From the NCBI GenBank assembly GCA_016292045.1, contig JAEEZX010000018.1, forward strand, positions 22,249 to 86,248: a stretch of 64,000 bases of DNA, in the 5' to 3' direction. Position numbers and translations under genes: made by a program. This DNA comes from Bacteroidaceae bacterium. GTDB taxonomy: Bacteria > Bacteroidota > Bacteroidia > Bacteroidales > Bacteroidaceae. Below are positions 28,791 to 39,992 of this stretch, in pieces; the stretch's first letter is position 1, and every line of letters begins with the position of its first letter. The notes beneath the pieces are model-generated. The model saw only the letters and a program-made list of their open reading frames with translations. It did not search any database and had not been told where the DNA came from.

Positions 28791-30317
28791 ATGCTAATAA
28801 AAATAAGCCTCACCATCATATTTCTGATGGTAATGATTGGAGTGGGTCTGTACTCACGTAAACAGGCAAGCAGCGTAGACGGTTTCGTACTTGGCGGACG
28901 CAATGTAGGCGGCTGGCTCACAGCCTTTGCTTATGGTACGAGTTATTTCTCCGCAGTCGTATTCGTAGGCTACGCAGGACAGTTCGGATGGAAGTACGGT
29001 ATGAGTGCTTCGTGGATTGGTGTCGGAAATGCTGTTATCGGTTCGCTTCTCGCATGGCTCGTGCTGGGCAAACGCACAAGACAGATGACACAGCAGTTGC
29101 AGTCGCGCACGATGCCCGACTTCTTCGGTTCACGATATGGAGACGAAGGACTTCGCGTTGTCGCATCCATCATCGCTTTCGTCTTCCTTATCCCATACAC
29201 CGCAGGTGTATATATGGGTATCTCAAAACTCTTTGAAATGGGTTTCAACATCCCTTATAGCTATTGTGCCATCACTATGGCCATTCTCACTGCTGTATAT
29301 GTCATACTCGGAGGATATAAGGCTACTGCCATCAACGATTTCATTCAGGGCCTCATCATGCTCTTCGGTATTGTAACCGTTATTGCCGTAGTGCTCAACA
29401 GTCAGGGAGGTCTGCATGCAGCGTATGAAAGTATGCTTGCACAGGTGCCCAATAACGACGACCTCACTCAGCGCGGTGCGGATTTATACAAGAACTTCAA
29501 GCCCGGCGACTTTGCTTCGTGGTTCGGTCCTAATCCCATGAGTCTTTTGGGCGTAGTAATTCTCACATCACTGGGCACATGGGGATTGCCGCAGATGGTG
29601 GGTAAGTTCTACTCCATCACTGACGAAAGCGCTATTCGCAGGGGTACAATCATTTCTACCGTCTTCGCACTCGTCGTGGCAGGCGGATGTTATTTCCTCG
29701 GCGGTTTCGGACGCCTCTTCATGAAGACAGCATTCAATACAGAGACAGGCAAGTTTGCTTACGACAACATCGTACCGACTATGCTTGAGACGCTTCCCGA
29801 CATTCTTATCGCACTCGTCGTTTTGCTTGTGCTCTCAGCCTCTATGTCAACATTGGCAGGTCTGGTACTCACATCATCGTCTACAATGACGCTCGACCTA
29901 ATCTATCGCGATAAGAAGGCGAATGACAAAGAAGTACGTGAGGGAGAAATCGATGATACCGTACACGGCAACATCGAAAAGCGCAAAGTCATCGTGATGC
30001 GCGTGTTGATTGTCTTCTTCATCGTCATCTCTGTGATGATAGCCATGAATCCGCCACAGTTCATCGCCCAGCTTATGGGCATCTCGTGGGGAGCTCTTGC
30101 AGGAGCATTCCTGGCTCCTTTCATGCTGGGACTCTACTGGAAAGGTGTCACACGTCAAGCTGTGTGGGCATGCTTCATCTGGGGTGTCGGCATCACCGTG
30201 ATAAACATGATGACTGGAAATGCTCTAATGAACCCCATCGACTGCGGTGCTGTCGCAATGCTGGGCGGATTCCCGGTTGTATGGATTGTCAGCTTGCTGA
30301 CTCCTACTCGACAGTAA
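28791..30317 (+). CDS. Sodium:solute symporter family protein
   Basis: 'VDGFVLGGRNVGGWLTAFAYGTSYFSAVVFVGYAGQFGWKYG' SSS-family signature, many TM segments. Confidence 0.88.
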   Translation: MLIKISLTIIFLMVMIGVGLYSRKQASSVDGFVLGGRNVGGWLTAFAYGTSYFSAVVFVGYAGQFGWKYGMSASWIGVGNAVIGSLLAWLVLGKRTRQMTQQLQSRTMPDFFGSRYGDEGLRVVASIIAFVFLIPYTAGVYMGISKLFEMGFNIPYSYCAITMAILTAVYVILGGYKATAINDFIQGLIMLFGIVTVIAVVLNSQGGLHAAYESMLAQVPNNDDLTQRGADLYKNFKPGDFASWFGPNPMSLLGVVILTSLGTWGLPQMVGKFYSITDESAIRRGTIISTVFALVVAGGCYFLGGFGRLFMKTAFNTETGKFAYDNIVPTMLETLPDILIALVVLLVLSASMSTLAGLVLTSSSTMTLDLIYRDKKANDKEVREGEIDDTVHGNIEKRKVIVMRVLIVFFIVISVMIAMNPPQFIAQLMGISWGALAGAFLAPFMLGLYWKGVTRQAVWACFIWGVGITVINMMTGNALMNPIDCGAVAMLGGFPVVWIVSLLTPTRQ

Positions 30318-32214
30318 CGCTCTTTGCAAGGTTACGGGGTTGATCCACATTCAGCCCCTTAGCCACAGCAACATGATATGACAACAATTGAAGAGGTATC
30401 ACAGACAGTAGAGGCACCAGCCATCCTATTGTCTGTGGTATTTCTATAATATCCTCCACGATTTTCTTCACCTGCTCATCTCCCTCTGTCACCACAGCAT
30501 AAATGTGTCCGCCACGTGAATTTATTTCCTGCATATTGGAGATAATCTTTTCGTAAAGAGCATGGTGTGTGGCAACAAATACTACCGGCATCTGCTCATC
30601 GACAAGTGCGATAGGTCCGTGTTTCATCTCAGCAGCAGGATAACCTTCCGCATGAATGTAAGATATCTCCTTCAGCTTCAATGCTCCCTCAAGAGCCACA
30701 GGGAAGTTCCATCCGCGGCCCAGATACAGGCAATTGGAAGCTTTTGCAAAACGCTGGGCAATGGCTTTAATCTTATCATTCTGCTCCAACACCTTCTTTA
30801 TCTTTTCGGGTATCTGAATCAGTTCGTGAATCGTCTCATCATATTCCTTCTGCGACATCGTACCCTTTGCAAGGCCCAACGCCAAAGACAGCATCGCAAG
30901 AACAGTTACCTGACCCGTAAATGCTTTTGTTGAGGCAACGCCTATCTCCGGCCCCACATGAATGTAAACGCCTGTATGGCTCTCGCGTGCAATACTGCTT
31001 CCCACTGCATTAACAATACCAAACACCAGTGCGCCGTGTGCCTTTGCCTGTTCAATGGCAGCCAAAGTGTCTGCCGTCTCACCGCTCTGCGATATAGCCA
31101 TAACAACATCGTCCGGTTCTATCACAGGGTCACTGTAACGAAACTCTGATGCATATGCCACCTCCACCGGGATACGGCAGAAATGCTCTATATACTGTTT
31201 ACCTATCAAACCGGCATGCCACGATGTGCCGCAAGATACAATGATGATACGTCGGGCGCGAAGCAATTCTCTTCTGTGTTGCGTCACAGCCGAAAGCACC
31301 ACCTGCAAACCGCTTTCCGGTCCCTCGTGACCTCTATATGCAGACGAATATGGAGACTCTACTATACGACCGCTCATACAATCCTTTAGTACGTTCGGCT
31401 GATCGAAAATCTCCTTGAGCATAAAGTGGTCGTATCCGTCGTGATCAAGCATAGACAGATCGAGATTCACCTCTTTCACTTCGCCCTTGGTCTCTTCACC
31501 TTGAAGGTTGTATATCTTGATGTCTTTGCCTCGCGACACTACAGCCACTTCCTCATCCTTGAGATATATAATTTGTTTCGTATATTCTGCTATCGGAGAG
31601 GCATCGGAAGCCAGGAAATACTCCGAGTGGTCTTCCACCACACCGATGGCCAGAGGCGAACTCTTACGGGCACAAACCAGTTCATCCGGATGATTGGCAT
31701 CTATAACGGCTACAGCATAGGCACCGAATACCAGTTTGAGAGCATTGCGCACAGCCTCGCTCAGTGAACATTGTTTCAGATTCTGGGTATATTCTATGAG
31801 TTGCACCAGAACCTCCGTATCCGTCTCACTCTTGAAATGAAATCCTCTCTTCTTCAACTGTTCGCGCAATGTAGCATAATTCTCAATGATACCGTTGTGC
31901 ACCAGTGTGAGACGTCCGGATTCAGATACATGCGGATGAGCATTAACCTCTGATGGAACACCGTGAGTGGCCCATCTTGTGTGAGCTATACCCAAAGTAC
32001 AACTCTTCGTGATGTCTTCTCCTTCCGAAGAAGCTTTCATGACTACATCCTCCAGGTCCGACACCTTGCCCTTGGCTTTATATACATGCAGACCTTTATC
32101 ATTCATCAGGGCACACCCTGCAGAGTCATAGCCTCTGTATTCCAAACGATGCAATCCCTTTATAAGAATCGGGTATGCTTCTCTCTTACCGATATATCCA
32201 ACTATTCCACACAT
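30304..32214 (-). CDS. glmS: Glutamine--fructose-6-phosphate aminotransferase (isomerizing)
   Basis: MCGIVGYIGKREAYPILIKGLHRLEYRGYDSAGCAL ... PRNLAKSVTVE canonical termini. Confidence 0.96.
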   Translation of the reverse strand: MCGIVGYIGKREAYPILIKGLHRLEYRGYDSAGCALMNDKGLHVYKAKGKVSDLEDVVMKASSEGEDITKSCTLGIAHTRWATHGVPSEVNAHPHVSESGRLTLVHNGIIENYATLREQLKKRGFHFKSETDTEVLVQLIEYTQNLKQCSLSEAVRNALKLVFGAYAVAVIDANHPDELVCARKSSPLAIGVVEDHSEYFLASDASPIAEYTKQIIYLKDEEVAVVSRGKDIKIYNLQGEETKGEVKEVNLDLSMLDHDGYDHFMLKEIFDQPNVLKDCMSGRIVESPYSSAYRGHEGPESGLQVVLSAVTQHRRELLRARRIIIVSCGTSWHAGLIGKQYIEHFCRIPVEVAYASEFRYSDPVIEPDDVVMAISQSGETADTLAAIEQAKAHGALVFGIVNAVGSSIARESHTGVYIHVGPEIGVASTKAFTGQVTVLAMLSLALGLAKGTMSQKEYDETIHELIQIPEKIKKVLEQNDKIKAIAQRFAKASNCLYLGRGWNFPVALEGALKLKEISYIHAEGYPAAEMKHGPIALVDEQMPVVFVATHHALYEKIISNMQEINSRGGHIYAVVTEGDEQVKKIVEDIIEIPQTIGWLVPLLSVIPLQLLSYHVAVAKGLNVDQPRNLAKSVTVE

Positions 32215-32225
32215 ATAAATATCTT

Positions 32226-33374
32226 TTAGTTATTATTATTTTCTTTAATCAAATCATATCCCATTTGAGGAATCAAGTCACCGATGGCTTCGTTCACGAG
32301 TTTTATTGTACGTGGCTCATATGAGTAACTGTTCTTCTTGTATCTCCTCTGTGATTCAATGTATTTTCTTATCCGGGGTTCTGCTTCCTCCCAGTTGGGA
32401 AGTGACAGTTTTTCGTATACAGACTTTATCGTCTCATAGGGATTGTGCTCTATGTCCTCAAACTTCACCTCCATCAGATGTCCTTCGGGAATACATTTCT
32501 TCTGCTCTTCGTACGCAAAATACAATTCACGATATGCATAGAGAATATTCTGTTCCAGCTCCTCCATCGTGATGCAATTCCATTGAAGAGGTACCATCGT
32601 CTCCGAGATGAAAGCCCTGCTGGATTCAAACACCGTATAAGGATTGCGACGCAAGTGCAAGAAACGCGCCTCGGGGAACATTTCCGTCAGTATCTTCACT
32701 TTTCCCGTATGTGGAGGATTCTTCGACAAATACTGCAATCTGTCATATTTATATCCTTCTGGATGAAGATTTTCCGTATTCCATATTGAGATCTTTACAA
32801 GCTTCTGGAATTGCTCCTTAAATTCTTCTGTTTCCTCTCTCGTCGCTTTCTTCATTGTGAGGAAACGGTCGCAGTATTCGCGCATCGACTTAGGAAACAC
32901 CCAGAAATTGTAATAGGTTATCGGACATGTATTCTGCAATGCAAATTCCTCCTCCTGCGGTTGATCCACAGAGAGAGGCATGTAATCTGTCGGGCGACGC
33001 TCGGGAATTGCCAGATTCATGAAGAATTTGAAAAGCCACTGCCATCTCATCATCAGGTGGGGAAAACAAGTCTGATACGTAGTAGTGTGAGCAAAATGAG
33101 GATCCTGGGCGAAGATATTGTGCACGAAAGTTGTACCAGAGCGCCAGTGTCCCAAAATGAAGAACGGGTCGCATCCGAGCGGCTTGTCTGATAACAATCT
33201 CTGGTATTTACGCTCCTGACCACGACCGAACAGCCACAGAATCTTCTGCAGCAGCGAGGTGAGACGATAGCAGAACAGTCTGTCCTCATCTATCTCCCTT
33301 CCCTCTACGATGCGGCGCAAAGTTTCTTTGTCGGCACCAACGAGAGTATTTACAGGTAGTCTATCGTAATTCAA
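32226..33374 (-). CDS. PAPS-dependent sulfotransferase
   Basis: '[26 protein letters not shown]' (5'-phosphosulfate loop) and '[21 protein letters not shown]' (3'-phosphate motif). Confidence 0.85.
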   Translation of the reverse strand: MNYDRLPVNTLVGADKETLRRIVEGREIDEDRLFCYRLTSLLQKILWLFGRGQERKYQRLLSDKPLGCDPFFILGHWRSGTTFVHNIFAQDPHFAHTTTYQTCFPHLMMRWQWLFKFFMNLAIPERRPTDYMPLSVDQPQEEEFALQNTCPITYYNFWVFPKSMREYCDRFLTMKKATREETEEFKEQFQKLVKISIWNTENLHPEGYKYDRLQYLSKNPPHTGKVKILTEMFPEARFLHLRRNPYTVFESSRAFISETMVPLQWNCITMEELEQNILYAYRELYFAYEEQKKCIPEGHLMEVKFEDIEHNPYETIKSVYEKLSLPNWEEAEPRIRKYIESQRRYKKNSYSYEPRTIKLVNEAIGDLIPQMGYDLIKENNNN

Positions 33375-34782
33375 TGTCTATATTCTGTTTACGTAATGAT
33401 TCTATTACTTTTTCCAACGCCTCACGATGCTCCTCGCCTATTCCGAGAACTTTCATGTCGATGACAGGTCGGGAGAACTTTGTTGCATCGCTCTGCCTTG
33501 CCGACTCGATTATCATACCCACAGCCGAGGTATTGTTCGTAATGGGGTCAATGAGTATAAAACTGCCCATAGCTCTGTTCTCTTTGTATGCATCGAAGAA
33601 GAGAGGCTGCGCCGTCTCAATCTTCACCTCTCCTATTGTGTTCAGCGTAAATGGGCGGGCGCTCTCATGCTCCATCGTGTTGACGTTGACAATATGGTCG
33701 ATGGCCGTTATCTGAGCACGTGTGGTGCGTGTTGTCTGCTTTAGGAAGAACTGCTTCGTCTTGTCCATCACTTCCTCATCCATCCACACCAGCATCGACC
33801 TGAATGCACGCGACATCATCGGTTTCTCTGCTGCCGTCTTCACAATCATTTCACCTCTCGAGATATCAATCTCGTCCTCCAGACATATTGTCACCGACTG
33901 TGGACAGAAAGCCTCTTTCAAATCTCCGTCGTAGGTCACGATGCGACTCACCTTGCTCTTCTTCATCGAAGGCAGAGCCGTCACCTCATCTCCCACTCTC
34001 ACCACACCGCTTGCCACCTTGCCGCAGAACCCGCGGAAATCAAGATTCGGACGCAGTACGTATTGCACCGGGAAGCGGAAATCCTTCATATTTCTGTCCA
34101 GATCTATAGGAACATTCTCAATGAAAGCGAGCAGCGACGGTCCCTCATACCATGACATATTATCCGAACGCTCCACCACATTGTCTCCGCAGAGAGCAGA
34201 GAGAGGTATGCACGTCACATCCTCCACTCCCAAAGCATCCGTAACAGCCAGATACTCTTCACTGATTTTCTTGAATACATCCTCGCTGTAATCCACAAGG
34301 TCCATCTTGTTCACGGCAAGCACTATATGCTTGATACCGAGCAGCGAGACGAGATACGTGTGACGTCGGGTCTGTGTCACCACACCTGTGCGTGCATCCA
34401 CAAGGATGATTGCCAGATTGGCTGTGGAGCCGCCCGTAATCATATTTCTCGTATACTGCTCGTGTCCCGGAGTGTCGGCAATGATGAACTTACGTTTGTT
34501 GGTGGAGAAGTAGCGGTATGCCACATCAATGGTGATACCTTCCTCACGCTCAGCCTTCAATCCGTCCAGCAGCAAGGCATAGTCTATCTGTCCCGCTCCT
34601 GCATTTCCCACGCGGCGCGAATCGCGCTCCAATGCCGAAAGCTGATCCTCATACAGTTTCTTGGAGTCGAAGAGCAACCGTCCTATCAGCGTAGACTTAC
34701 CGTCGTCCACGCTACCGGCTGTCAGCAGTCGCAGCAGCGATTTCTGCTCGTCTTGATCCAGATAAACCTTTATATCTTTCAT
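33361..34782 (-). CDS. cysN: Sulfate adenylyltransferase subunit 1 (GTPase)
   Basis: '[42 protein letters not shown]...[29 protein letters not shown]'. Confidence 0.93.
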   Translation of the reverse strand: MKDIKVYLDQDEQKSLLRLLTAGSVDDGKSTLIGRLLFDSKKLYEDQLSALERDSRRVGNAGAGQIDYALLLDGLKAEREEGITIDVAYRYFSTNKRKFIIADTPGHEQYTRNMITGGSTANLAIILVDARTGVVTQTRRHTYLVSLLGIKHIVLAVNKMDLVDYSEDVFKKISEEYLAVTDALGVEDVTCIPLSALCGDNVVERSDNMSWYEGPSLLAFIENVPIDLDRNMKDFRFPVQYVLRPNLDFRGFCGKVASGVVRVGDEVTALPSMKKSKVSRIVTYDGDLKEAFCPQSVTICLEDEIDISRGEMIVKTAAEKPMMSRAFRSMLVWMDEEVMDKTKQFFLKQTTRTTRAQITAIDHIVNVNTMEHESARPFTLNTIGEVKIETAQPLFFDAYKENRAMGSFILIDPITNNTSAVGMIIESARQSDATKFSRPVIDMKVLGIGEEHREALEKVIESLRKQNIDIELR

Positions 34783-34801
34783 TTCCAATCCTTCTTCTCC
34801 G

Positions 34802-35707
34802 TTAGAAATAGCCCTCGCGTTTCTTCTGTTCCATTGATGCCTCCTGGTCGAAGTCGATAACACGTGTGGTGCGCTCGCTCTTCGTTGTAGTCATCATCTC
34901 CTCCACTATTTCCTCTATGGTGCTCGCCTCGCTCTCCACAGCTCCTGTCAGCGGCCAGCATCCCAACGTGCGGAATCTCACCATACGGGGCTTCACAAGC
35001 GGCAGATATTCCTTCGGCAGACGTTCGTCGTCGGCCATAATCAGGTTGCCGTCTATCTCCACACAGGGACGCTCCTTGGCGTAGTAGAGAGGCACGATAG
35101 GTATCTGCTCCAGACGTATATACTGCCATATATCCAGTTCCGTCCAGTTGGAGAGCGGGAACACTCGGATACTTTCCCCGCGATGGATACGCGTATTGTA
35201 TATATCCCACAGTTCCGGGCGCTGTCTCTTGGGGTCCCACTGGTTGGCTCTGTCGCGGAACGAGAATATTCTCTCCTTCGCCCTGCTCTTCTCCTCATCG
35301 CGGCGGGCTCCCCCGAATGCGGCATCGAATTTATGTTTTGCCAGCGCGTCCAGCAGCGCCTTTGTCTTCATCAGGTCGGTATGCACCTTACTGCCGTGAG
35401 TGAAAGGGCCCACACCCGCATTGAAAGCTTCCATATTGGATTCCACAATGAGATTCCACCCGTGCTCCCTGGCATACGAATCGCGGAATTCTATCATCTC
35501 GCGGAATTTCCACTTGGAGTCGATATGCATCAGAGGGAACGGCACCTTACCCGGAGCAAAGGCTTTCTCTGCCAGTCGCACCATCACACTGGAGTCCTTG
35601 CCGATACTGTAGAGCATCACGGGATTCTCAAATTCAGAAGCCACCTCCCTTATGATGTGGATGGATTCTGCCTCCAGTTCCTTCAAGTGGCTTAGTTTAT
35701 ATGACAT
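34802..35707 (-). CDS. cysD: Sulfate adenylyltransferase subunit 2
   Basis: '[20 protein letters not shown]', '[18 protein letters not shown]', '[13 protein letters not shown]'. Confidence 0.94.
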   Translation of the reverse strand: MSYKLSHLKELEAESIHIIREVASEFENPVMLYSIGKDSSVMVRLAEKAFAPGKVPFPLMHIDSKWKFREMIEFRDSYAREHGWNLIVESNMEAFNAGVGPFTHGSKVHTDLMKTKALLDALAKHKFDAAFGGARRDEEKSRAKERIFSFRDRANQWDPKRQRPELWDIYNTRIHRGESIRVFPLSNWTELDIWQYIRLEQIPIVPLYYAKERPCVEIDGNLIMADDERLPKEYLPLVKPRMVRFRTLGCWPLTGAVESEASTIEEIVEEMMTTTKSERTTRVIDFDQEASMEQKKREGYF

Positions 35708-36278
35708 AAGACAGTAATCTGTTTATTGACACCTCCAGACTCTCCTTCGATGTGTCAATACTCACCTGAGGATTCCGGGGTTCTTCATATGGTGCCGACA
35801 CACCCGTGAAATCTTTGATAGCCCCCTGACGTGCTTTGGCGTAGAGTCCCTTCACATCGCGCTCCTCACATACCTCTATCGGCGTGGACACATACACTTC
35901 CACGAAGTCCTCCTCTCCTATTATCTCCTTTGCCATCTCACGCAAGTCGCGCGTGGGAGAAACAAAGGAACACAGCGTAATTATACCTGTTTCCTTAAAT
36001 AGACGCGCCACTTCGGCCACTCGTCTGATGTTTTCCTTCCTGTCTTCCTGAGAAAACCCGAGCCCTGCGCAAATTCCTCCTCTCACGTTGTCACCGTCAA
36101 GCAACCGGCACACTCTACCTTTCCTGTAGAGCTCGCGCTCCAGAGCCAGTGCCAGCGTGCTCTTCCCGCTGCCCGAGAGACCCGTAAACCACAGCACACA
36201 ACCTTTTTGCTGCAGCAGTCTTTCGTGGTCTTCCCGCGTGAGCATTCTGTCGGTAATAGGATATATCTCAGATGTCAT
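35697..36278 (-). CDS. cysC: Adenylylsulfate kinase
   Basis: '[41 protein letters not shown]...[26 protein letters not shown]'. Internal start 36278 preferred; ORF extends to 36317. Confidence 0.92.
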   Translation of the reverse strand: MTSEIYPITDRMLTREDHERLLQQKGCVLWFTGLSGSGKSTLALALERELYRKGRVCRLLDGDNVRGGICAGLGFSQEDRKENIRRVAEVARLFKETGIITLCSFVSPTRDLREMAKEIIGEEDFVEVYVSTPIEVCEERDVKGLYAKARQGAIKDFTGVSAPYEEPRNPQVSIDTSKESLEVSINRLLSYVI

Positions 36279-37584
36279 AGATGAGAGGAATAAGCAATAC
36301 TGTAAGCACGAATGCAATGATATTCAGCGGCAGACCGACACGAAGGAAATCCGTGAAACGGTATCCTCCTTCGTTCTGCACGATGAGGTTTGTCTGATAA
36401 CCTATCGGTGTGGAGAATGCCGCCGATGCGGCCACTGCGATGCACACGCAGAAGGGCATCGGATCCACTCCCAACTGATTTGCCACAGACAATGCCAGAG
36501 GGAATCCCAAAGCCGCTGCAGCGTTGTTGGTGATGAGTTCGGTGAAAACATTGGTGATGGCGTAGAGCACCACCAGCATCATATATATACCGCCGTGATT
36601 CATCGCCACCTTCTGCGACATCTCGATAACGTAGGATGCCAGGAAGTCGGCAAATCCGGAATTCATCATTCCCTTCGATATTCCGAAGGCGCAGGCGATA
36701 GTGATAAGTATGTCCCACGAGATATATCTGCTGTAGCGGCGCGTGCTGAACATGCCCGTCCATGCCATGATGATACTGGTGACGGCGGCGAAGAAGAACA
36801 TATCCAGACGAAACGTCGGCAGCGCCTCTCGCATGAACGGCAATTCGCCCACAGTGGCCCCTGCCACCATCAGCACCAGCAACACCAGCGCCATCCATCT
36901 TTTCCTTTTCGACATATACGTATCGTCCGATACATCCCGTATATTCTCTTCATCTATTTCCTTTCCCGGGTTGTCGGGCAGCAGATAACGCGACACACAT
37001 ACGATGTACGCAAGACCTCCCAGACACACAAAGATACCCACCTTTGTCATCTCAAACATCGACAGCCCCTCCATACCGGCATCCTCCTGCATACCACGCA
37101 CCACAAGGTTTGTCGACGTACCAATCAGCGTGCAAATGCCGCCAAGTATTGTAGCATACGACAGAGGTATCAGCAGTTTACTTGCAGAAAGTCCCACCTT
37201 GTTTGCCCACGTGCGTAATATCGGGGCGAATATCACCACCACTGGTGTATTGTTGAGGAAGGCGGAGATAAAACTCACCATCGGGAATATTCTCATTGAA
37301 GCCATCGTGAGACTGCATCCCTCCTTGGGCATCATCCGATGGATGATACTTTCCAGCACGCCGCTCTGCCTCACACCTTCCGACACGAGGAAAAGCAAGG
37401 CCACCGTAATCATACCCTTGTTGGAGAAGCCCTCAAGACATTCTTTCGGAGAGAGGATACCGAAACAGAGCATCAGCACCACGACCGTGAACAATACCAA
37501 TCCAGGACGCATTTTGTCTCGGATCAGTGCCCATACCATGAAGATGAGCAGCAAGAGTGTTATGACAGACTCTGTCGGCATCAT
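36268..37584 (-). CDS. SLC13/DASS-family permease (candidate sulfate transporter)
   Basis: Polytopic protein, 'SFISAFLNNTPVVVIFAPI', 'LIPLSYATILGGICTLIGTSTNLVV', 'ITNNAAAALGFPLAL'; first gene of the sulfate-activation operon. Confidence 0.85.
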   Translation of the reverse strand: MMPTESVITLLLLIFMVWALIRDKMRPGLVLFTVVVLMLCFGILSPKECLEGFSNKGMITVALLFLVSEGVRQSGVLESIIHRMMPKEGCSLTMASMRIFPMVSFISAFLNNTPVVVIFAPILRTWANKVGLSASKLLIPLSYATILGGICTLIGTSTNLVVRGMQEDAGMEGLSMFEMTKVGIFVCLGGLAYIVCVSRYLLPDNPGKEIDEENIRDVSDDTYMSKRKRWMALVLLVLMVAGATVGELPFMREALPTFRLDMFFFAAVTSIIMAWTGMFSTRRYSRYISWDILITIACAFGISKGMMNSGFADFLASYVIEMSQKVAMNHGGIYMMLVVLYAITNVFTELITNNAAAALGFPLALSVANQLGVDPMPFCVCIAVAASAAFSTPIGYQTNLIVQNEGGYRFTDFLRVGLPLNIIAFVLTVLLIPLIYDI

Positions 37585-37649
37585 CTAAAACACAATGCGA
37601 GACCAGCCTTGTTATTTACGTCAGACAATGATCTCGCATCAACTCTTTG

Positions 37650-37722
<73 letters not shown>

Positions 37723-37820
37723 GTTCTCTTAACCGGGCGCAAAGGTACGTTATTTTTTTTTATTACACAAAATAATGTAAAAAAAGTTTAATCACTGACC
37801 CAACTTTTCTTATTTTTTCG

Positions 37821-37828
37821 TATATTTG
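37821..37828 (+). promoter_or_regulatory. Bacteroidetes -7 box TATATTTG for the SGNH hydrolase gene
   Basis: TATATTTG matches TAnnTTTG, 7 bp upstream of the ATG. Confidence 0.5.
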
Positions 37829-37835
37829 CACCGTT

Positions 37836-38981
37836 ATGAGACATCTAAATACCATTCTTTTTCTCCTATTGTCGCTCATTTGCAGCGCCGGAGACTTTCC
37901 CGTGATGAGCAAACGTGTGCTCTCCTGTCCCCTTCCCGACGGCAACTACCTCGTCACCGTCACCATCGGCAGCAAGAAACGTGCAGCCTCCACCACCGTG
38001 CGTTGTGAGAGCCGTCGTCTCCTCTGTGAAAACGTTGCCACGCGCAAGGGAGAAATCACAGCCCTTTCATTTCTCGTCAATAAGCATTCACCCGTCATCT
38101 CCGCCACAGAGCGCGTGAAGATAAAGAAGCGCGAGGAAAGCAAGCTCAACTGGGACGATGTCCTCTCCCTCGAGATAACGGGCGACAATCCGGCCGTCGT
38201 CGACATACGCATCACTCCCGACACCCTCAGCCCCACCATCTATCTCTGCGGCAATTCCACCGTTGTAGATCAGGACGAGGAACCCTGGGCCTCGTGGGGA
38301 CAGATGCTGCCGCGCTTCCTCAACGAGAAGATTGCTGTGGCCAACTATGCCGAGAGCGGTGAGACGGCTTCCACCTTCTGCTCTGCCCTTCGTTTCAAGC
38401 GCATCCTCAAGGACCTCAAGGCCGGCGACTACGTAGTGATGGAGTTCGGCCACAACGACCAGAAACAGCGTTTCCCGGGTGCCGGAGCCTACTACAACTT
38501 CACCCACACCCTCAAGACGATGATTGACGAGGTGCGCCTTAAGGGTGCCACACCCATACTCATCTCGCCCACTCAGCGACGCTCCTTCAAGGACGGACGC
38601 ATACAGGAGACACATGCCGACTATCCCGAGGCTATGGAAGCTTTGGCTCGTCGTGAAAAAGTCACCTTCATCGACCTTCATTCCTACACCCGCACGCTCT
38701 TCGAGACCTGGGGCGAGGAAGGCTCCAAGAAGGGTTTCGTGCACTATCCCGCCAACACCTATCCCGGTCAGGACAAACCGCTTGCCGACAACACACACTT
38801 TAATCCCTACGGAGCCTACGAGATTTGTAAGTGCGTGCTTCACGGCTTCAAGGAGCAGGGCATCCTTACCGACTACTTCCGCGACTTCAACGACTTTGAC
38901 CCCGCACATCCCGACCCCGTGGAGAGTTTCCACTGGACGGAGAGCGACCAAATAGACACCCTGAAACCCGATGGCAACTAA
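37836..38981 (+). CDS. SGNH/GDSL hydrolase, rhamnogalacturonan acetylesterase-like
   Basis: 'TIYLCGNSTVVDQDEEPWASWGQMLPRFL', 'VMEFGHNDQ', 'DNTHFNPYGAYEI' (SGNH blocks). Confidence 0.85.
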   Translation: MRHLNTILFLLLSLICSAGDFPVMSKRVLSCPLPDGNYLVTVTIGSKKRAASTTVRCESRRLLCENVATRKGEITALSFLVNKHSPVISATERVKIKKREESKLNWDDVLSLEITGDNPAVVDIRITPDTLSPTIYLCGNSTVVDQDEEPWASWGQMLPRFLNEKIAVANYAESGETASTFCSALRFKRILKDLKAGDYVVMEFGHNDQKQRFPGAGAYYNFTHTLKTMIDEVRLKGATPILISPTQRRSFKDGRIQETHADYPEAMEALARREKVTFIDLHSYTRTLFETWGEEGSKKGFVHYPANTYPGQDKPLADNTHFNPYGAYEICKCVLHGFKEQGILTDYFRDFNDFDPAHPDPVESFHWTESDQIDTLKPDGN

Positions 38982-39969
38982 GCTGCGCATCTTTCTCATC
39001 CTCGTGCTTGTCGCTGTCATAGCAGCGGCCGGAGCCGTTTATTCCGTCTTTGCTCCTTGCCGCGAAGGCGATGAACCTCTCGTGCTGAACATCTATCCCT
39101 CCACCCCGCTATCCGAGGTGCGCCGGCAACTTGACGGAGGCATAGGGTTCGACCTCGCATGCCGTCTCTTCAAGTACGGGAATCCCCGCACAGGACACTA
39201 TGTCATTCCCGCCCGGACTTCGTGGCTCAACGTTGTGCGTATGTTGCACAATCACACGCAGCAGCCAATCCGTCTCACACTCCCCTCTGTACGCACGCTC
39301 GACCAGTTGGCTTCCTTCCTCGGCAGCCGTCTCATGGCCGACAGCGCAGATTTCGCCTCCGTCTTTCATTCCGCAGAGGGCCTTGATTCCATAGGATATA
39401 CGGAGGAGACGCTTCCCTCGCTCTTCATACCTAATACGTATGAGGTGTGGTGGGACACATCGGTTCCCGTTTTCATCGGGCGTATGCAGCGCGAGCACGA
39501 CACATTCTGGAACGACGAGCGTCTTTCCCTTGCCCGTCAGCAGGGACTCACTCCCGTCGAGGTGGCCACGCTTGCCAGCATCATCGACGAGGAGACTGCC
39601 AACAACGGGGAGAAACCCATGGTGGCAGGTATGTATCTCAACCGTCTTCGCACGGATATGCCCCTGCAGGCCGACCCCACGGTGAAGTTCGCCCTGAAGG
39701 ATTTCGCCCTGCGCCGCATCCTTCACGCACATCTTGCTGTGGAGTCACCTTATAATACATATATCAACAAGGGTCTTCCTCCCGGCCCCATCCGTATCGC
39801 TTCCGTTGCGTCTATTGATGCGGTACTTCATGCTGTAGAGCATCCTTATCTGTATATGTGTGCCAATTCCGATTTCTCCGGCACCCATGTCTTCGCCGTC
39901 AGCTATTCAGACCATCTGAAGAATGCCCGTATATATCAACGTGCCCTTAACGAGCGTAATATACATTAA
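38971..39969 (+). CDS. mltG: Endolytic murein transglycosylase
   Basis: '[46 protein letters not shown]...[30 protein letters not shown]' YceG signature. Confidence 0.93.
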   Translation: MATKLRIFLILVLVAVIAAAGAVYSVFAPCREGDEPLVLNIYPSTPLSEVRRQLDGGIGFDLACRLFKYGNPRTGHYVIPARTSWLNVVRMLHNHTQQPIRLTLPSVRTLDQLASFLGSRLMADSADFASVFHSAEGLDSIGYTEETLPSLFIPNTYEVWWDTSVPVFIGRMQREHDTFWNDERLSLARQQGLTPVEVATLASIIDEETANNGEKPMVAGMYLNRLRTDMPLQADPTVKFALKDFALRRILHAHLAVESPYNTYINKGLPPGPIRIASVASIDAVLHAVEHPYLYMCANSDFSGTHVFAVSYSDHLKNARIYQRALNERNIH

Positions 39970-39992
39970 AACATTTCCTCACCGTAAAAAAA

